From Acidobacteria bacterium Ga0077522 (GTDB lineage: Bacteria; Acidobacteriota; Vicinamibacteria; Vicinamibacterales; Vicinamibacteraceae), in NCBI GenBank assembly GCA_001464065.1, contig LNDN01000013.1:1-62969 (forward strand): a stretch of DNA of 62,969 bases. Reading direction: 5' to 3'. The notes below the pieces were generated by a model. It was not told the origin of the DNA. It saw only the letters and a list, made by a program, of their open reading frames with translations, and searched no databases. Position numbers and translations under genes: made by a program. This document shows positions 28,526-39,875 of the stretch, one piece after another (the stretch's first letter is position 1; every line of letters begins with the position of its first letter).

Positions 28526-30538
28526 ATGATCCTGCCTCTGCAGCAGGCCGTGCGAGCGGCGCTACAGGACACACTGACAACACTTTACGGGCATGCCGCC
28601 GTGCCCGCGACGCTCGTCGTCGAGACCCCGCCGACGCGGGCCCTCGGCGATCTGGCATTCCCCTGCGCCTTCGAACTGGCGCGCACCCTGAGGAAGGCAC
28701 CGCGCGCCATCGCGCAGGAGGTCGTCGCGGCCCTGCCGGCCGTCCCGGGCGTGGCTCGCATCGAGGCGCTGGGCGGCGGCTACATCAACGTCTTCCTCGA
28801 CCGTGCCGCGTTCCTGCGTCGCCACCTCGGCCAGGCCTCGACCGTCGTCGCCACCGGACGCGCCAAGACCATCGTCGAGCACACCGCCATCAACCCCAAC
28901 AAGGCGGCCCACATCGGCCACCTGCGCAACTCCATCCTCGGCGACACCGTCGGGCGCCTGTTGCGGTTCCTGGGGACACCCGTCGAGATCCAGAACTACA
29001 TCGACGACACCGGCGTGCAGGTCGCCGACGTCGTGGTGGGGTTCGAGCACCTCGAGGGCAAGGGCCTCGACGAGGTGCGGGCGCTGGCCGGCGGCGAGAA
29101 GTTCGACTACGACTGCTGGGATCTCTACGCCAGGGTCACCGAATGGTACGAGGCCGACAAGGCGCGGCTCGCCATCCGCAAGGCCACGCTGCACGCCATC
29201 GAGCACGGCGACAATCCGACGGCCGCCATGGGCGCGGTGATCGCCGAGGCCATCGTCCGCTGCCACCTGCGGACCATGGCACGCCTGCACATCGACTACG
29301 ACCTGCTGTCGTGGGAAGGCGACATCCTCCGCCTGCAGTTCTGGGCCACGGCCTTCGACATCCTCAAGCAGCGCGGGACGGTCTACCTGCAGACCGAGGG
29401 CAAGCTGAAGGGGTGCTGGGTCATGGAGATCGACGAGGACGTCGAGGCCACGATCGAACAGGCCGACGCGCCGCCCGCCGACGTCCCCGACGCCGAGGGT
29501 GGTCCGAACCAGCGCGAGAAGGTCATCGTGCGGTCGGATGGCACGGTCACCTACGTGGGCAAGGACATCGCCAACCAGTTCTGGAAGTTCGGCCTGCTCG
29601 GCAAGGACTTCGCGTATCGCCCGTTCGCCACGCGACTCACGGGCGAGACCCTGTGGGCCACCACGTCGACCGGCGGCGCGGCGACCCATCCGGCGTTCGG
29701 GCGGGCCGGCACGGTGATCAACGTCATCGACACCCGGCAGGCCTACCTGCAGAAGCTGCTCAAGCAGGCCCTGGCCACGATGGGGCATCGCACCCAGGCC
29801 GAGCAGTCGATCCACTTCTCATACGAGATGGTGGCGCTGTCGCACAAGACGGCACGCGAACTGGGCTACCACGCCGATCCCGATGGCAAGCCGTTCGTCG
29901 AGGTCTCGGGCCGCAAGGGCCTCGGCGTCAAGGCCGACGACCTGCTCGATCGCCTGGTCGTCAAGGCGCAGGACGAGGTCGGCAAGCGCAACCCCGACTT
30001 CACCGAGGCGGAGGCTCGCGCCACCGCCGAGGAGATCGCCATCGCCGCGGTCCGCTACTTCATGGTGAAGTTCTCGCGCACGAAGATCATCGCCTTCGAC
30101 ATCGACGAAGCCCTCAGCTTCGAGGGCGAGAGCGGACCGTACCTGCAATATGCCGCGGTCCGCGCCGGCAACATCTTCACCAAGCTGCGCGACCGCACCC
30201 AGCTGGACGAAGCGGCCGTGGCCGCCGCCATCGCGGCGCTGCCGGAAGACGCCATCGCCAGCGGCGACGATGCCGATGCGCTCTGGGACCTCGTGCTGGC
30301 CTGCGGACGCCTGGACGAGATCGCGGAGTCGGCCGTGCGGAGCCTCGAGCCGGCGGTCGTCGCCAAGTACGCCTTCAGTCTCGCGCAGGCGTTCAGCGGC
30401 TTCTACCACCGCTGCCCGATCCTCTCCGAGGAGCGTCACGACGTGCGGCTCTGGCGCGCGGCGGCCGCCAGCTACTTCCGCCAGCAGATGACGCGCACGC
30501 TGGATCTGATGGGCGCCGTCGTCCCGGGTCGCATGTGA
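28526..30538 (+). CDS. argS: Arginyl-tRNA synthetase
   Basis: Class Ia synthetase, 670 residues, slightly longer than many bacterial ArgRS. The N-terminal tRNA D-loop-binding domain (LGDLAFPCAFELARTLRKAP) is followed by the HIGH-type motif in NKAAHIGHLRNSILGDTVG (about residue 128) and the KMSK-equivalent GRKGLGVKADDLLDRL. The C-terminal anticodon domain ends DLMGAVVPGRM. About 90 residues between the two motifs (LEWEGDILR-like region to GPNQREKV) form an insert seen in a subset of ArgRS. The TGA overlaps the next gene's ATG. Confidence 0.95.
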   Translation: MILPLQQAVRAALQDTLTTLYGHAAVPATLVVETPPTRALGDLAFPCAFELARTLRKAPRAIAQEVVAALPAVPGVARIEALGGGYINVFLDRAAFLRRHLGQASTVVATGRAKTIVEHTAINPNKAAHIGHLRNSILGDTVGRLLRFLGTPVEIQNYIDDTGVQVADVVVGFEHLEGKGLDEVRALAGGEKFDYDCWDLYARVTEWYEADKARLAIRKATLHAIEHGDNPTAAMGAVIAEAIVRCHLRTMARLHIDYDLLSWEGDILRLQFWATAFDILKQRGTVYLQTEGKLKGCWVMEIDEDVEATIEQADAPPADVPDAEGGPNQREKVIVRSDGTVTYVGKDIANQFWKFGLLGKDFAYRPFATRLTGETLWATTSTGGAATHPAFGRAGTVINVIDTRQAYLQKLLKQALATMGHRTQAEQSIHFSYEMVALSHKTARELGYHADPDGKPFVEVSGRKGLGVKADDLLDRLVVKAQDEVGKRNPDFTEAEARATAEEIAIAAVRYFMVKFSRTKIIAFDIDEALSFEGESGPYLQYAAVRAGNIFTKLRDRTQLDEAAVAAAIAALPEDAIASGDDADALWDLVLACGRLDEIAESAVRSLEPAVVAKYAFSLAQAFSGFYHRCPILSEERHDVRLWRAAAASYFRQQMTRTLDLMGAVVPGRM

Positions 30539-31230
30539 TGCGACCGCCGCGCATCCTCTACGTGCAGTGCAGCCGGGACGAGGACTACCTGCGGTCGCTC
30601 GAGGCCGTGGGCCTCGAGGTCGAGTCCGTGCCGCCCGACGGCGACGTGGGAGTGGCGCTGCAGGGCATCGACGGCGTCGTGCTCGCGGGGGGATACGACG
30701 TCGATCCGGCCCTCTACGGCGAGACCATGCATCCGGCGTGCACGCTGGCCGACGCCAGCCGCGATGCCTTCGAGATCGATCTGGCGCGCCGCTGCCTGCG
30801 CGACGGCCTGCCGCTGCTCGCGATCTGTCGCGGCATGCAGGTGCTCAACGTCGCCGCCGGGGGCTCACTGATCCAGGATCTCCCGTCGCAGGTGCCCGTG
30901 GCCATCCCGCATGCCGTGGACGACACGCTGACGACCATGGCCCACGGCCTCGACGTGGTGGAAGGCACCCTGCTCTCGCGCGCCGTCGGGGCGGGCATGC
31001 CCGCGCAGGTCAACAGCCGGCATCATCAGGCCGCCAAGGTCATCGGCCAGGGCCTGGTCGTCTCCGCCCACGCCACCGACGGCATCGTCGAGGCGCTCGA
31101 AGCGCCGGACTCGCCGTTCTGCGTCGGGGTGCAGTGGCACCCCGAGAACTTCTGGCGCACCGGAGAGTTCCTGCCGCTGTTCCGGCTCTTCGCCATGGCC
31201 TGCCAGAACCGCTTCGCGGTGCACATGTAG
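30538..31230 (+). CDS. Class I glutamine amidotransferase-like hydrolase (peptidase C26, PuuD-like)
   Basis: 230 residues. The nucleophile Cys sits in LLAICRGMQVLNVAAGGSL, and the catalytic His and Glu in GVQWHPENFW. GGYDVDPALYGE and VNSRHHQA are typical of the gamma-glutamyl-gamma-aminobutyrate hydrolase family, which hydrolyses gamma-glutamyl amides. There is no puuABC context; overlap with argS (TGATG) only shows co-translation. Substrate unknown. Confidence 0.88.
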   Translation: MRPPRILYVQCSRDEDYLRSLEAVGLEVESVPPDGDVGVALQGIDGVVLAGGYDVDPALYGETMHPACTLADASRDAFEIDLARRCLRDGLPLLAICRGMQVLNVAAGGSLIQDLPSQVPVAIPHAVDDTLTTMAHGLDVVEGTLLSRAVGAGMPAQVNSRHHQAAKVIGQGLVVSAHATDGIVEALEAPDSPFCVGVQWHPENFWRTGEFLPLFRLFAMACQNRFAVHM

Positions 31231-31239
31231 CGTGCACCC

Positions 31240-32373
31240 TCACCGCCCCGTCAACACCGCCGCCAGTGCCTGCATGTCCTCGGGCGTGTTGTAGACGTGC
31301 GGCGAGACCCGAATCGCGGTGCCGCGCATCGAGACGTGGACACGCGCGGCGGCGAGACGTGACGCGATGGCCGACATGTCGGTGCCGGCCGGCGGTCGCA
31401 GCCCAACGAGGTGCTCGCCGCGCCACGCGGGATCCTCGATACGGTAACCGGCGCGCCGCAGAGGCTCGACGATCGGCGCCCACAGCGACGCCGCGTGCGC
31501 CTGGATGCGAGCCGGTCCCCACGCCGTCACCAGCCGCAGCGCCTCGATGGCCATCGGCAGGGTGATGAAGTTCGACCGCTGGCCGACGTCGAAGCGCGCG
31601 CTGCCCGGGCCATAGTCGTCGGTGTAGTGCACCAGTCCGGCGAAGTCCTCGCTGCCCCGTCGACCGCACCACGTCTCTTCGAGCGGCTCGCCGTCCTGCA
31701 GCGCCTCACCGAACCAGCCGAAGGCCAGCCCGTACGGCCCCAGCAGCCACTTGTAGGCCGCGCACACCACGGCGTCTGGCTGCACCTCGTCGAACGGGAA
31801 GGCCAGCGCCCCGACCGACTGCGTGCCGTCGACGACCACGAGTGCGCCGACCTCCCGCGCGCGCGCCGCGAGCCGCGGCAGGTCGAAGCGCGTGCCATCG
31901 GCCCAGTGGACGTGTCCGAGGGCCAGCAGGGCCGTTCGCTCGTCGATGGCGGCGAGCAGCGCCTCGTTCCAGGCGGCGCCACGGCCCTCGGCCACATCGG
32001 GGACCGTGACCGTGCGCACCTCCCCACCACGCTGGGCCGCGATGCGGCGCCAGGGATGGACGTTGCTCGGGAACTGCTCGCCAGCCACGACGATGTGCTG
32101 CCCGGGCCGAAGGCGCAGATTCCTGGCCACGATGGCCATGCCGTAGGAGACGCTGGGCAGCACGGCCACCTGTTCGGGACGCCCCGCCCCGAGCACCTCG
32201 GCAAACCGCGCCTTGACGTCCTCGACCTCGACGAAGAAGTCCTCGGGACGAATCGTCCACGGGCGCTGCTTCCTTGCCATGCCGACGCGGCCCGCCTCCT
32301 CGACGGCGTGCGCGAGCGGCGACATGTAGGCGCAGTTCAGGTAGTGGACGTCCGGATCGATCAGGAAGGACAT
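31240..32373 (-). CDS. Class V aminotransferase-family PLP protein
   Basis: 377 residues, fold-type I. The PLP lysine lies in VVCAAYKWLLGPYGLAFGWF; the PLP-phosphate and Asp contacts are in VVVDGTQSVGAL. The start LIDPDVHYLNCAYMSPL and HYTDDYGPGSARFDVGQRSN resemble isopenicillin-N-epimerase or CsdA-like members used for amino-acid epimerisation, transamination or Cys desulfuration. No Cys loop typical of desulfurases is evident, so the reaction remains open. Its 5' end overlaps the methyltransferase stop by 13 bp. Confidence 0.87.
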   Translation of the reverse strand: MSFLIDPDVHYLNCAYMSPLAHAVEEAGRVGMARKQRPWTIRPEDFFVEVEDVKARFAEVLGAGRPEQVAVLPSVSYGMAIVARNLRLRPGQHIVVAGEQFPSNVHPWRRIAAQRGGEVRTVTVPDVAEGRGAAWNEALLAAIDERTALLALGHVHWADGTRFDLPRLAARAREVGALVVVDGTQSVGALAFPFDEVQPDAVVCAAYKWLLGPYGLAFGWFGEALQDGEPLEETWCGRRGSEDFAGLVHYTDDYGPGSARFDVGQRSNFITLPMAIEALRLVTAWGPARIQAHAASLWAPIVEPLRRAGYRIEDPAWRGEHLVGLRPPAGTDMSAIASRLAAARVHVSMRGTAIRVSPHVYNTPEDMQALAAVLTGR

Positions 32374-33653
32374 GCGGTCAATGTCACCACGGTCTCGACA
32401 TGCGCCGTCAACGGAAAGAGGTCGAAGACCCGCAGCGAGTCGATGGCCAGCCCCGATGCGACGAGTCCCTGGAGGTCGCGGGCCAGCGTGGCTGGATCGC
32501 AGGAGACATAGACGACCCGGCGGGGATGCGCGGCGGCGAGCGCCTTCGACACGACCGGCGAGAGCCCGGTGCGCGGCGGGTCGACGATGACGCAGGCGTC
32601 GCCGAGCAACTGCGTCTCCTCGCGGGCGAAGGTCTCGACGTCGCCACGCACGGCACGGACGCGATCGCCGTACGGCAGCGCGTTGGTCACCAGATCTTCG
32701 GCACTGACCGCATCGCCCTCGACGCACGTCACCGACGACGCGCCGAGGGTCGCGGCCGCGAGGCCGAAGAGCCCGACCCCGGCATAGAGGTCGACGACGG
32801 GGGTGTCGGCCGGCACCGCGCCGGTGACCGCCGTGACCAGTTCCGGGAGCAGGGCGCGATTGCCCTGGAAGAAGGCGGCAGCATGGCGCATCAGACCGGC
32901 CTCGCCAGCGGTCGGAACGCCGAGGGCCGCCAGCGACTCCTTGACCCACGGGAATCCGGCGAGCACCGAGGGATGCCGCGACGACACGAGACCGGCGCTG
33001 ACACCCGTGCACGCGGCCGGCGGGCCGCTCACCCAGACCTCGCCGTGCCGTGGCAGGGGACGCGACAGCTCGAGGTGCACCGCCTGCTGGTCGCCGCGCA
33101 CCGTCTGCGAGACGACGATCGCCTCGACACTCCGCGCCAGGTCTGGCCGCAGGTGCGTCAGGGTGGCCTCGGCCAGTTCCAGCAGGCCCGGCACCAGCTG
33201 ACCGGACGGACCGGCGTCGCACAGCGCATGCGTGCCCTCGCGGAAGAACCCGACGTGCATGCCCTGGACGTGCAGACGCGCCCGCAGTCGCCAGTGCTGC
33301 CTCGGCGACCCGGTGGCCGTGATCGGGGGCAGGTCATGCAGGCGACCGATCCGGCCGAGGGCGTCCTCGACGATCGCGCGCTTCAGCTCGAGCTGTCGTG
33401 CGTACGCGACGTGGGCGAAGACCTGGCCGCCGCACTGCGGATCCGACTCCGGCGTGATCCGATCCGGCGAGGCGTCCTCGACCTCGACGACGCGCGCGAA
33501 CGCGACCCCCTTGCCCGTCCGCTCCATCACCGCGCGCACGCGCTCGCCGGGGATGCCTCCACTCACCAGCACGATGCGGCCGTCGAGGCGCGCGAGGGAT
33601 CGACCGCCGGCCACCGGCTTGTCCAGGGTCAGCGTGAACGTGTCATCAGCCAT
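32361..33653 (-). CDS. TrmA/RlmD-family RNA (uracil-C5) methyltransferase lacking the Fe-S cysteines
   Basis: 430 residues. The N-terminal TRAM/OB domain (about 1-60) is followed by the SAM domain: AAFFQGNRALLPELV, VVDLYAGVGLFGLAAA (motif I), CVIVDPPRTGLSP (motif IV) and VYVSCDPATLARDL with the catalytic Cys. It methylates uracil C5 in rRNA or tRNA. Members of the RlmD branch carry a Cx5CGGC cluster; here the site reads SDPQCGGQVFAHV, with only one Cys left, so an iron-sulfur cluster is unlikely. The ATG overlaps the end of the birA fusion by 8 bp. Confidence 0.88.
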   Translation of the reverse strand: MADDTFTLTLDKPVAGGRSLARLDGRIVLVSGGIPGERVRAVMERTGKGVAFARVVEVEDASPDRITPESDPQCGGQVFAHVAYARQLELKRAIVEDALGRIGRLHDLPPITATGSPRQHWRLRARLHVQGMHVGFFREGTHALCDAGPSGQLVPGLLELAEATLTHLRPDLARSVEAIVVSQTVRGDQQAVHLELSRPLPRHGEVWVSGPPAACTGVSAGLVSSRHPSVLAGFPWVKESLAALGVPTAGEAGLMRHAAAFFQGNRALLPELVTAVTGAVPADTPVVDLYAGVGLFGLAAATLGASSVTCVEGDAVSAEDLVTNALPYGDRVRAVRGDVETFAREETQLLGDACVIVDPPRTGLSPVVSKALAAAHPRRVVYVSCDPATLARDLQGLVASGLAIDSLRVFDLFPLTAHVETVVTLTACPS

Positions 33654-35240
33654 CGAGTCGCACCTGCGGAAGCGAGAAATGCCGCCGCGCGAGTTCACCG
33701 AGCAGGGCATGCTCGGCATCGCGGAAGGCAGCAGGGGGCATCTGGCCCCGGAACGGTGACAGCTCACGCTGCACCTGGTCGAGCAGTTCGCGACGCGCGA
33801 GCGCCGGCAGCGCGGCGAGCGCCGCCTCGGTCAACTGCCCGTCGATCACGATGAGTCGTTCGAGCAGCGCCGTCCGCGCCTCGCGTCGGGCGCCGCGCGA
33901 CGTGTCGAGACACGCATCGACATCGCGAATCGTCGCCGCAATCGCGGCCGCGAGCGCTGGTGACATATCGCTCGTCGCGCCAAGTGCCGACAACCGCAGC
34001 AGGACGCGCTCGAGATGCTTGGGCAGCGACGGCAGCCGCGCGCTCGACGGCTCCGCGGCCTCCTCGGTCGTGCTGCCCGCGGGCGACGCGTTTGCCGCGG
34101 CCCGCACGCCGACCGCTCGACGCCACTGCTCCGCGGCGTCGCGGACGTCGGCCTCGCAGAACTCGATGCGGATCGGACGACGCCGCGGCCCCTTCGCGGT
34201 CAGGCGCGCGACGGTGCGGTCCACGCCGTGCAGGGCGACACGGAGCGGCATGCCCTCCCGGGCCCAGCCGGCGACGAGTTCGAACGCCGGCCCCACGATG
34301 CGCACCAGATGGCCGCCGTTGACCCGGCAGAGGTGGGCCTCGACGGCGCGGCAGAAGGCGCCGATGTCGGGGCCCATCCGCCACTCCACGTCACCACCGT
34401 GCACGGTCACGACCCCGCCGTCGGGCCGGCGCACCCGCAACGCCCCGCCGTCGTCGATGCCCGCGGCGTGCCCTTCGTGCTCGCCCGCCTGGTCGCGCCA
34501 GCGGACGACGGTGCCCTCGACCGACGGCGCACACCGGCGCCATTGCTCGCGGACCTCGTCGGCCGCGCCACGCGCGAGCAGCGCCGTGCCTTCGCGCAGG
34601 CGGACGAGCAGCGCCCGCACGAGCGCGGTGAGCGTCTCTGGCCCCGCGGCCGCGGCGCCGGGCAGCAACTGGTCCAGGCTGATCATGCGCACCGCGACCT
34701 CGGCCGGCGCGGCCGACGGCGTCAGGTTGAGGCCGATGCCCAGCACGACACTGCGCAGCACACCGCCGTCGCTCGTCCCTTCGGCCAGGATGCCGGCGAG
34801 TTTGCGCCAGGGGGCCCCTGGGGACGACGTGCGCACCATGACGTCGTTGGGCCACTTCAGTTCGACCGGGGCCGCACACACCTCGCCAATCGCTCTCGCC
34901 ACGACCACGCCGGCCATGAGCGTGACCAGGGAGGCCACCGGCGACGCCGCGTCGGCTCGCAGGGCGGCCCACCGGTCCGGGCGCAGCAGCGTCGAGAGAT
35001 AGAGCCCCTGCGCCGACGGCGAATGCCACGACGCGCCGCGTCGGCCGCGCCCGGCAGACTGCTCCGCCGCGATGACGGTATACCCCTCGGGAGCCCCGGT
35101 GGCGGCGGCGCGCGTCACATCGTCGTTGGTCGAGGTCGTGAGTGCCCGGATGGAGACCTGATGCGCGAAGGCGCCGGCCTCGGCGCCGGCGCTGGCCACG
35201 CCGCCGCGCACGGCGTCCAGCCAGCCCGGGAGGTCGAGCG

Positions 35241-35244
<4 letters not shown>
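33646..35244 (-). CDS. birA: Biotin-[acetyl-CoA-carboxylase] ligase fused to an unknown C-terminal domain
   Basis: 532 residues. Residues about 25-285 are a biotin protein ligase: STNDDVTRAA, AAEQSAGRGRRGASWHSP (biotinyl-AMP loop), LKWPNDVMV, KLAGILAEG, and the small C-terminal SH3-like domain ending VTVHGGDVEW. There is no N-terminal DNA-binding domain, so it is a monofunctional ligase and not a repressor. Then the frame continues without a stop through RMGPDIGAFCRAVEAHLCRV into about 240 more residues (RPIRIEFCEADVRDAAEQWR, a helical C-terminus) matching no family I know. The junction looks like two overlapping genes that lost a stop. The GTG start (35242-35244) overlaps nadC as GTGA. Confidence 0.88.
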
Positions 35245-36094
<850 letters not shown>

Positions 36095-36098
<4 letters not shown>

Positions 36099-38698
36099 GC
36101 GCCGACCTCCGGAGCCTTCTCGAGTTCACCGAGTTCGACGGTGGCCGCGCGCGGTTCGCCCTCCGACGTCCGCACCTGCTGCACGAAGCCGGCCGCCGCC
36201 ACATCGGCGCGGGCCGCTTCGAAGGCCACCAGATCGGCCGCAGACGCCGTCACGTGGAAGTCCACGACCGGCGTCCGCAGCGGCTTCTTCGCCTCCGACT
36301 TCGTGCGGCGAATCTCGCCGAGGGCCCACGACGCCATGGTCAGGGCCTCGGCGCCGGCCGCATCGCCCGCCCCACCGACCGAGGCCAGGACCTCGTCGGC
36401 GGTCGGCCAGGTGGCCCGGTGGACGGAGCCCTCCTGCCACCACGACCAGACTTCTTCGGTGACGTACGGCAGGAAGGGGGCGAACAGGCGCAACAGCGTG
36501 CGCAGCGTGACCACCATCGCCGCGTTGGCCGAGCCGGCGCCGTCGAGGCCGAGGTCGCCGTACCGGCGCGCCTTCACGAGCTCGAGATAGTTGTCGCAGA
36601 AGTCCCAGAAGAACTGCTCGGTGCGTTCGAGGGCGCGCGTGTAGTTGTATTCCTCGAGATCCGAGGTGGCCTCGGTGACGAGGGACGCCAGGCGCGTCAC
36701 CAGCCCGCGGTCGACCGGGGCCGTGATGGCGCCGATCGGCTCGGTGCGGGCGAGGGCGAACTTGGCCGCGTTGAGCAGCTTGATGGCGAGCCGACGGCCG
36801 ACCCGCATCTGGCCGGTGTCGAAGGCCGTGTCTGCCCCGGGACGTCCACTGGCGGCCCAGTACCGCACCGCGTCGGACCCGTGCTCCTCGAGCAGGCCCA
36901 TGGGCGTCACCACGTTGCCCTTGGACTTGGACATCTTCTTGCGATCGGGATCGAGGACCCAGCCCGAGATCGCGGCGTGCTTCCACGGCAGGGCATCGTG
37001 CTCGAGATGCGCCCGCAAGACCGTCGAGAAGAGCCACGTGCGGATGATGTCGTGCGCCTGCGGACGCAGGTCGAGCGGAAACACCCGAGCGAAGAAGTCC
37101 TCGTCGTCGCCCCACTGCCCGACGATCTGCGGCGTCAGCGACGACGTCGCCCACGTGTCCATGACGTCGGGATCGCCGATGAAGCCGCCCGGCACGCCGC
37201 GCTGCGCCCCCTCGTAGCCCGCGGGGACGTCGGTGGACGGGTCCATCGGCAGCTGGGCCTCGGTGGGCAGCAGCGGCTGGTCGTAGCGCACGGCGCCGTC
37301 CTGGTCCAGCGGATACCACACGGGGAACGGCACGCCGAAGAATCGCTGCCGCGACACGCACCAGTCGCCGTTGAGCCCCTCCACCCAGTTCTCGAAGCGG
37401 GCCCGCATGTAGGGCGGGTGCCACTCGAGGGCGCGCCCACGCGCGATGAGCGACTCGCGATGGTTCATCGTGCGGACGAACCACTGCCGGCTGGTGACGA
37501 TCTCGAGGGGCCGGTCGCCCTTCTCGAAGAACTTGACGGCATGCGTGATCGGCCGCGGATCGCCGATGAGATCGCCCGACTCCTTGAGCTGCTCGACCAG
37601 CCGCGTACGGGCCTGTGAGGCCCCGCGACCGACGAGGGGCGCATAGGCGGCGTCGGCGCGCGCCGGGTCGACCGACGGCCAGCCGTCGCTGCCGAAGGTG
37701 ATCGGGCGCAGGGTGCCGTTGGCCTCGATGATCGAGCGGACGGGCAGGCCGAGTTCGCGCCACCAGATCACGTCGGTGAGATCGCCGAACGTGCAGATCA
37801 TCGCGATGCCGGTGCCCTTGTCGGGATCGGCGAGGTGATGGGCGCGAATCGGCACCTTGACCCCGAACAGCGGCGTGACGACCTCGGTGCCGAACAGCGG
37901 CTGGTACCGCGCGTCGTCCGGATGGGCCACCAGGGCGACGCAGGCGGGAATCAGCTCGGGCCGCGTCGTGTCGATCTCGACGACGCCGCCGCCGTCGGCG
38001 CGCGCGAAGCGGATCTTGTGGTACGCGCCGGGCATCTCGCGGTCTTCGAGCTCGGCCTGGGCGACGGCCGTCCTGAAGTCGACGTCCCAGAGGGTCGGCG
38101 CCTCGAGCTGGTACGCCTGGCCCTTCTGCAGCAGCCGCAGGAACGCAAGTTGGGAAATCTTCTGCGCACGCCTGCCGATCGTGGCGTAGGTCATCGACCA
38201 GTCGATCGAGAGCCCGAGGTACTTCCACAGGTGCTCGAAGGCCTGCTCGTCCTGTTCGGTCAGCCGGGTGCAGAGTTCGATGAAGTTGGGGCGGGACACC
38301 GAGATCGGCTGCTTGCCCGGCGTGGCCGGCGGCTCGAACGTCGGGTCGTAGGGCAGCGACGGCTCGCACCGCACGCCGTAGTAGTTCTGCACCCGACGCT
38401 CGGTCGGCAACCCGTTGTCGTCCCAGCCCATCGGGTAGCACACCGAGAAGCCGCGCATCCGCTTGTAGCGGGCGATGACGTCGGTGTGGGTGTACGAGAA
38501 GACGTGACCGACGTGCAGCGACCCGCTGACGGTCGGGGGCGGCGTGTCGATCGCGTAGACCTGATCACGCGGCCGGGTCCGGTCGAACCGGTAGACGGCG
38601 TCGGCCTCCCAGCGGGGCTGCCATTTCGCTTCGAGGCCCTCGAGGGCCGGTTTGTCGGGAACGTTGTAGGACGGGGACTGGCTCGACGCCTCGGACAT
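36095..38698 (-). CDS. valS: Valyl-tRNA synthetase
   Basis: Class Ia synthetase, 867 residues. The HIGH motif is in PPPTVSGSLHVGHVFSYTHT, and KMSKS in DRKKMSKSKGNVVTP. The editing CP1 domain carries EIDTTRPELIPACVALVAHP. MGWDDNGLPTERRVQNYYG and the absence of a long C-terminal coiled coil resemble the shorter archaeal/actinobacterial-type ValRS. The ATG at 38696-38698 is preceded in frame by a GTG. A GC hairpin lies between it and the upstream response regulator. Confidence 0.95.
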
Positions 38699-38765
38699 CA
38701 CCCGTTGATCGTAGGGGGTGCCCCGCTCCCCCGCAAGGGGGCGCGAGGCGCCAGGGGGGATCGCG

Positions 38766-39635
38766 TCAGGCCTGTCCGACCTTGATGCGCTCGATTTCCT
38801 CGGAGATCAGCCGTTCGGCCACCTCCAGCACCCGAGCCGTCACTTCTTCGCGCAGCACGCGGTCGGTCAGCCTGCCGACGACGCGGCGGGCGAGTTCGTC
38901 GACCAGGGCGTCGGAGATGCCCGGCACGGCCTGACCGGCGGCCGGCGTCGGCCCCACGGCTGCGGGCCCTTCCCCACGCTCCTCGGCGAGGATGGCCGAG
39001 AAGGCGCTGGCCAGCGACGTCGCCCCACCGCCCGACGCCTCGGCGGGGACGTCGGCACTCGCCTCGGCGGGCACCTCGGCGTGGGCGACCTCGGCCGGCG
39101 CGGTCACCCTGACGAGCGTCGAGCGCCCCTGGCGGGCCGCGAGATGCTGATCGAGTCGCGACGCGTACGTGTCGAGGCCGGGCGCGAGGGTGACTGCACT
39201 CTCGGCCACCGGCGCCGCGGATCCCGGGCGCGGCGGCGCGAACTCGCCGAGCGACTCGCCGCGTTCCCCGCCGAGCATCCGCTTGACGAGCGAGACCACC
39301 TGCTGCGGCTCGAAGGGCTTCACGAGGACGGCATCGGCCTGGCAGGCTTCGGCGCGGCGATCGTCGATGGGCTCGAACGCGCCCGTCATGAGCACGACGG
39401 GCACCTGCGAGAGGGACGCTTGGCCCCGCACCCACGTGGCCACGTCGTAGCCATCCCGGGCCGGCATGGTGGTATCGGCGAGGATGACGTCGGGCGTGTT
39501 CCCCGCGCCGAGGTAGCCCACCACCTCGTCGCCGTCGCTGAACGAGACGACCTTGAAGCCCTCGTCGGCGAAGGTCAACTCGATCACGCGCTGGACCGTG
39601 ACACTGTCATCGGCCAGCAACAGCGTGTAGCTCAT
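38766..39635 (-). CDS. Response regulator with REC domain and charged C-terminal helix
   Basis: 289 residues. REC domain 1-122: DDS near residue 10, phosphoacceptor Asp in DVILADTTMPARDG (about residue 54), switch Thr in VLMTGAF, and Lys in VLVKPFEP. There is no HTH or enzyme output; an Ala/Pro/Glu linker of about 90 residues leads to a conserved helix (VDELARRVVGRLTDRVLREE, then SEEIERIKVG), the C-terminal pattern seen in FrzS-like and acidobacterial adaptor regulators. It likely acts by protein-protein contact. No histidine kinase is adjacent. Confidence 0.88.
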   Translation of the reverse strand: MSYTLLLADDSVTVQRVIELTFADEGFKVVSFSDGDEVVGYLGAGNTPDVILADTTMPARDGYDVATWVRGQASLSQVPVVLMTGAFEPIDDRRAEACQADAVLVKPFEPQQVVSLVKRMLGGERGESLGEFAPPRPGSAAPVAESAVTLAPGLDTYASRLDQHLAARQGRSTLVRVTAPAEVAHAEVPAEASADVPAEASGGGATSLASAFSAILAEERGEGPAAVGPTPAAGQAVPGISDALVDELARRVVGRLTDRVLREEVTARVLEVAERLISEEIERIKVGQA

Positions 39636-39875
39636 GGGGCTGAGCGTAGTCACCCCGATGAGCAGCCGTCAAGCACGACACCACGACGGCATCCCCGCGG
39701 GCCCGGAAATCCGCGCGCCAGGGAACTCGCGCCACCGTCCCGCCGTCGATTGTCCCGGGCACCGCACCTCCTCCCCGGACGCCCACGAAATCCGGCGGTT
39801 CCGGCCTGTTCGGCCGGCCTCTCCCGTTCGTTAAGGTCTTGGGCCACGCCTCGCGCGCGGCCGTGGAGTCATCTC

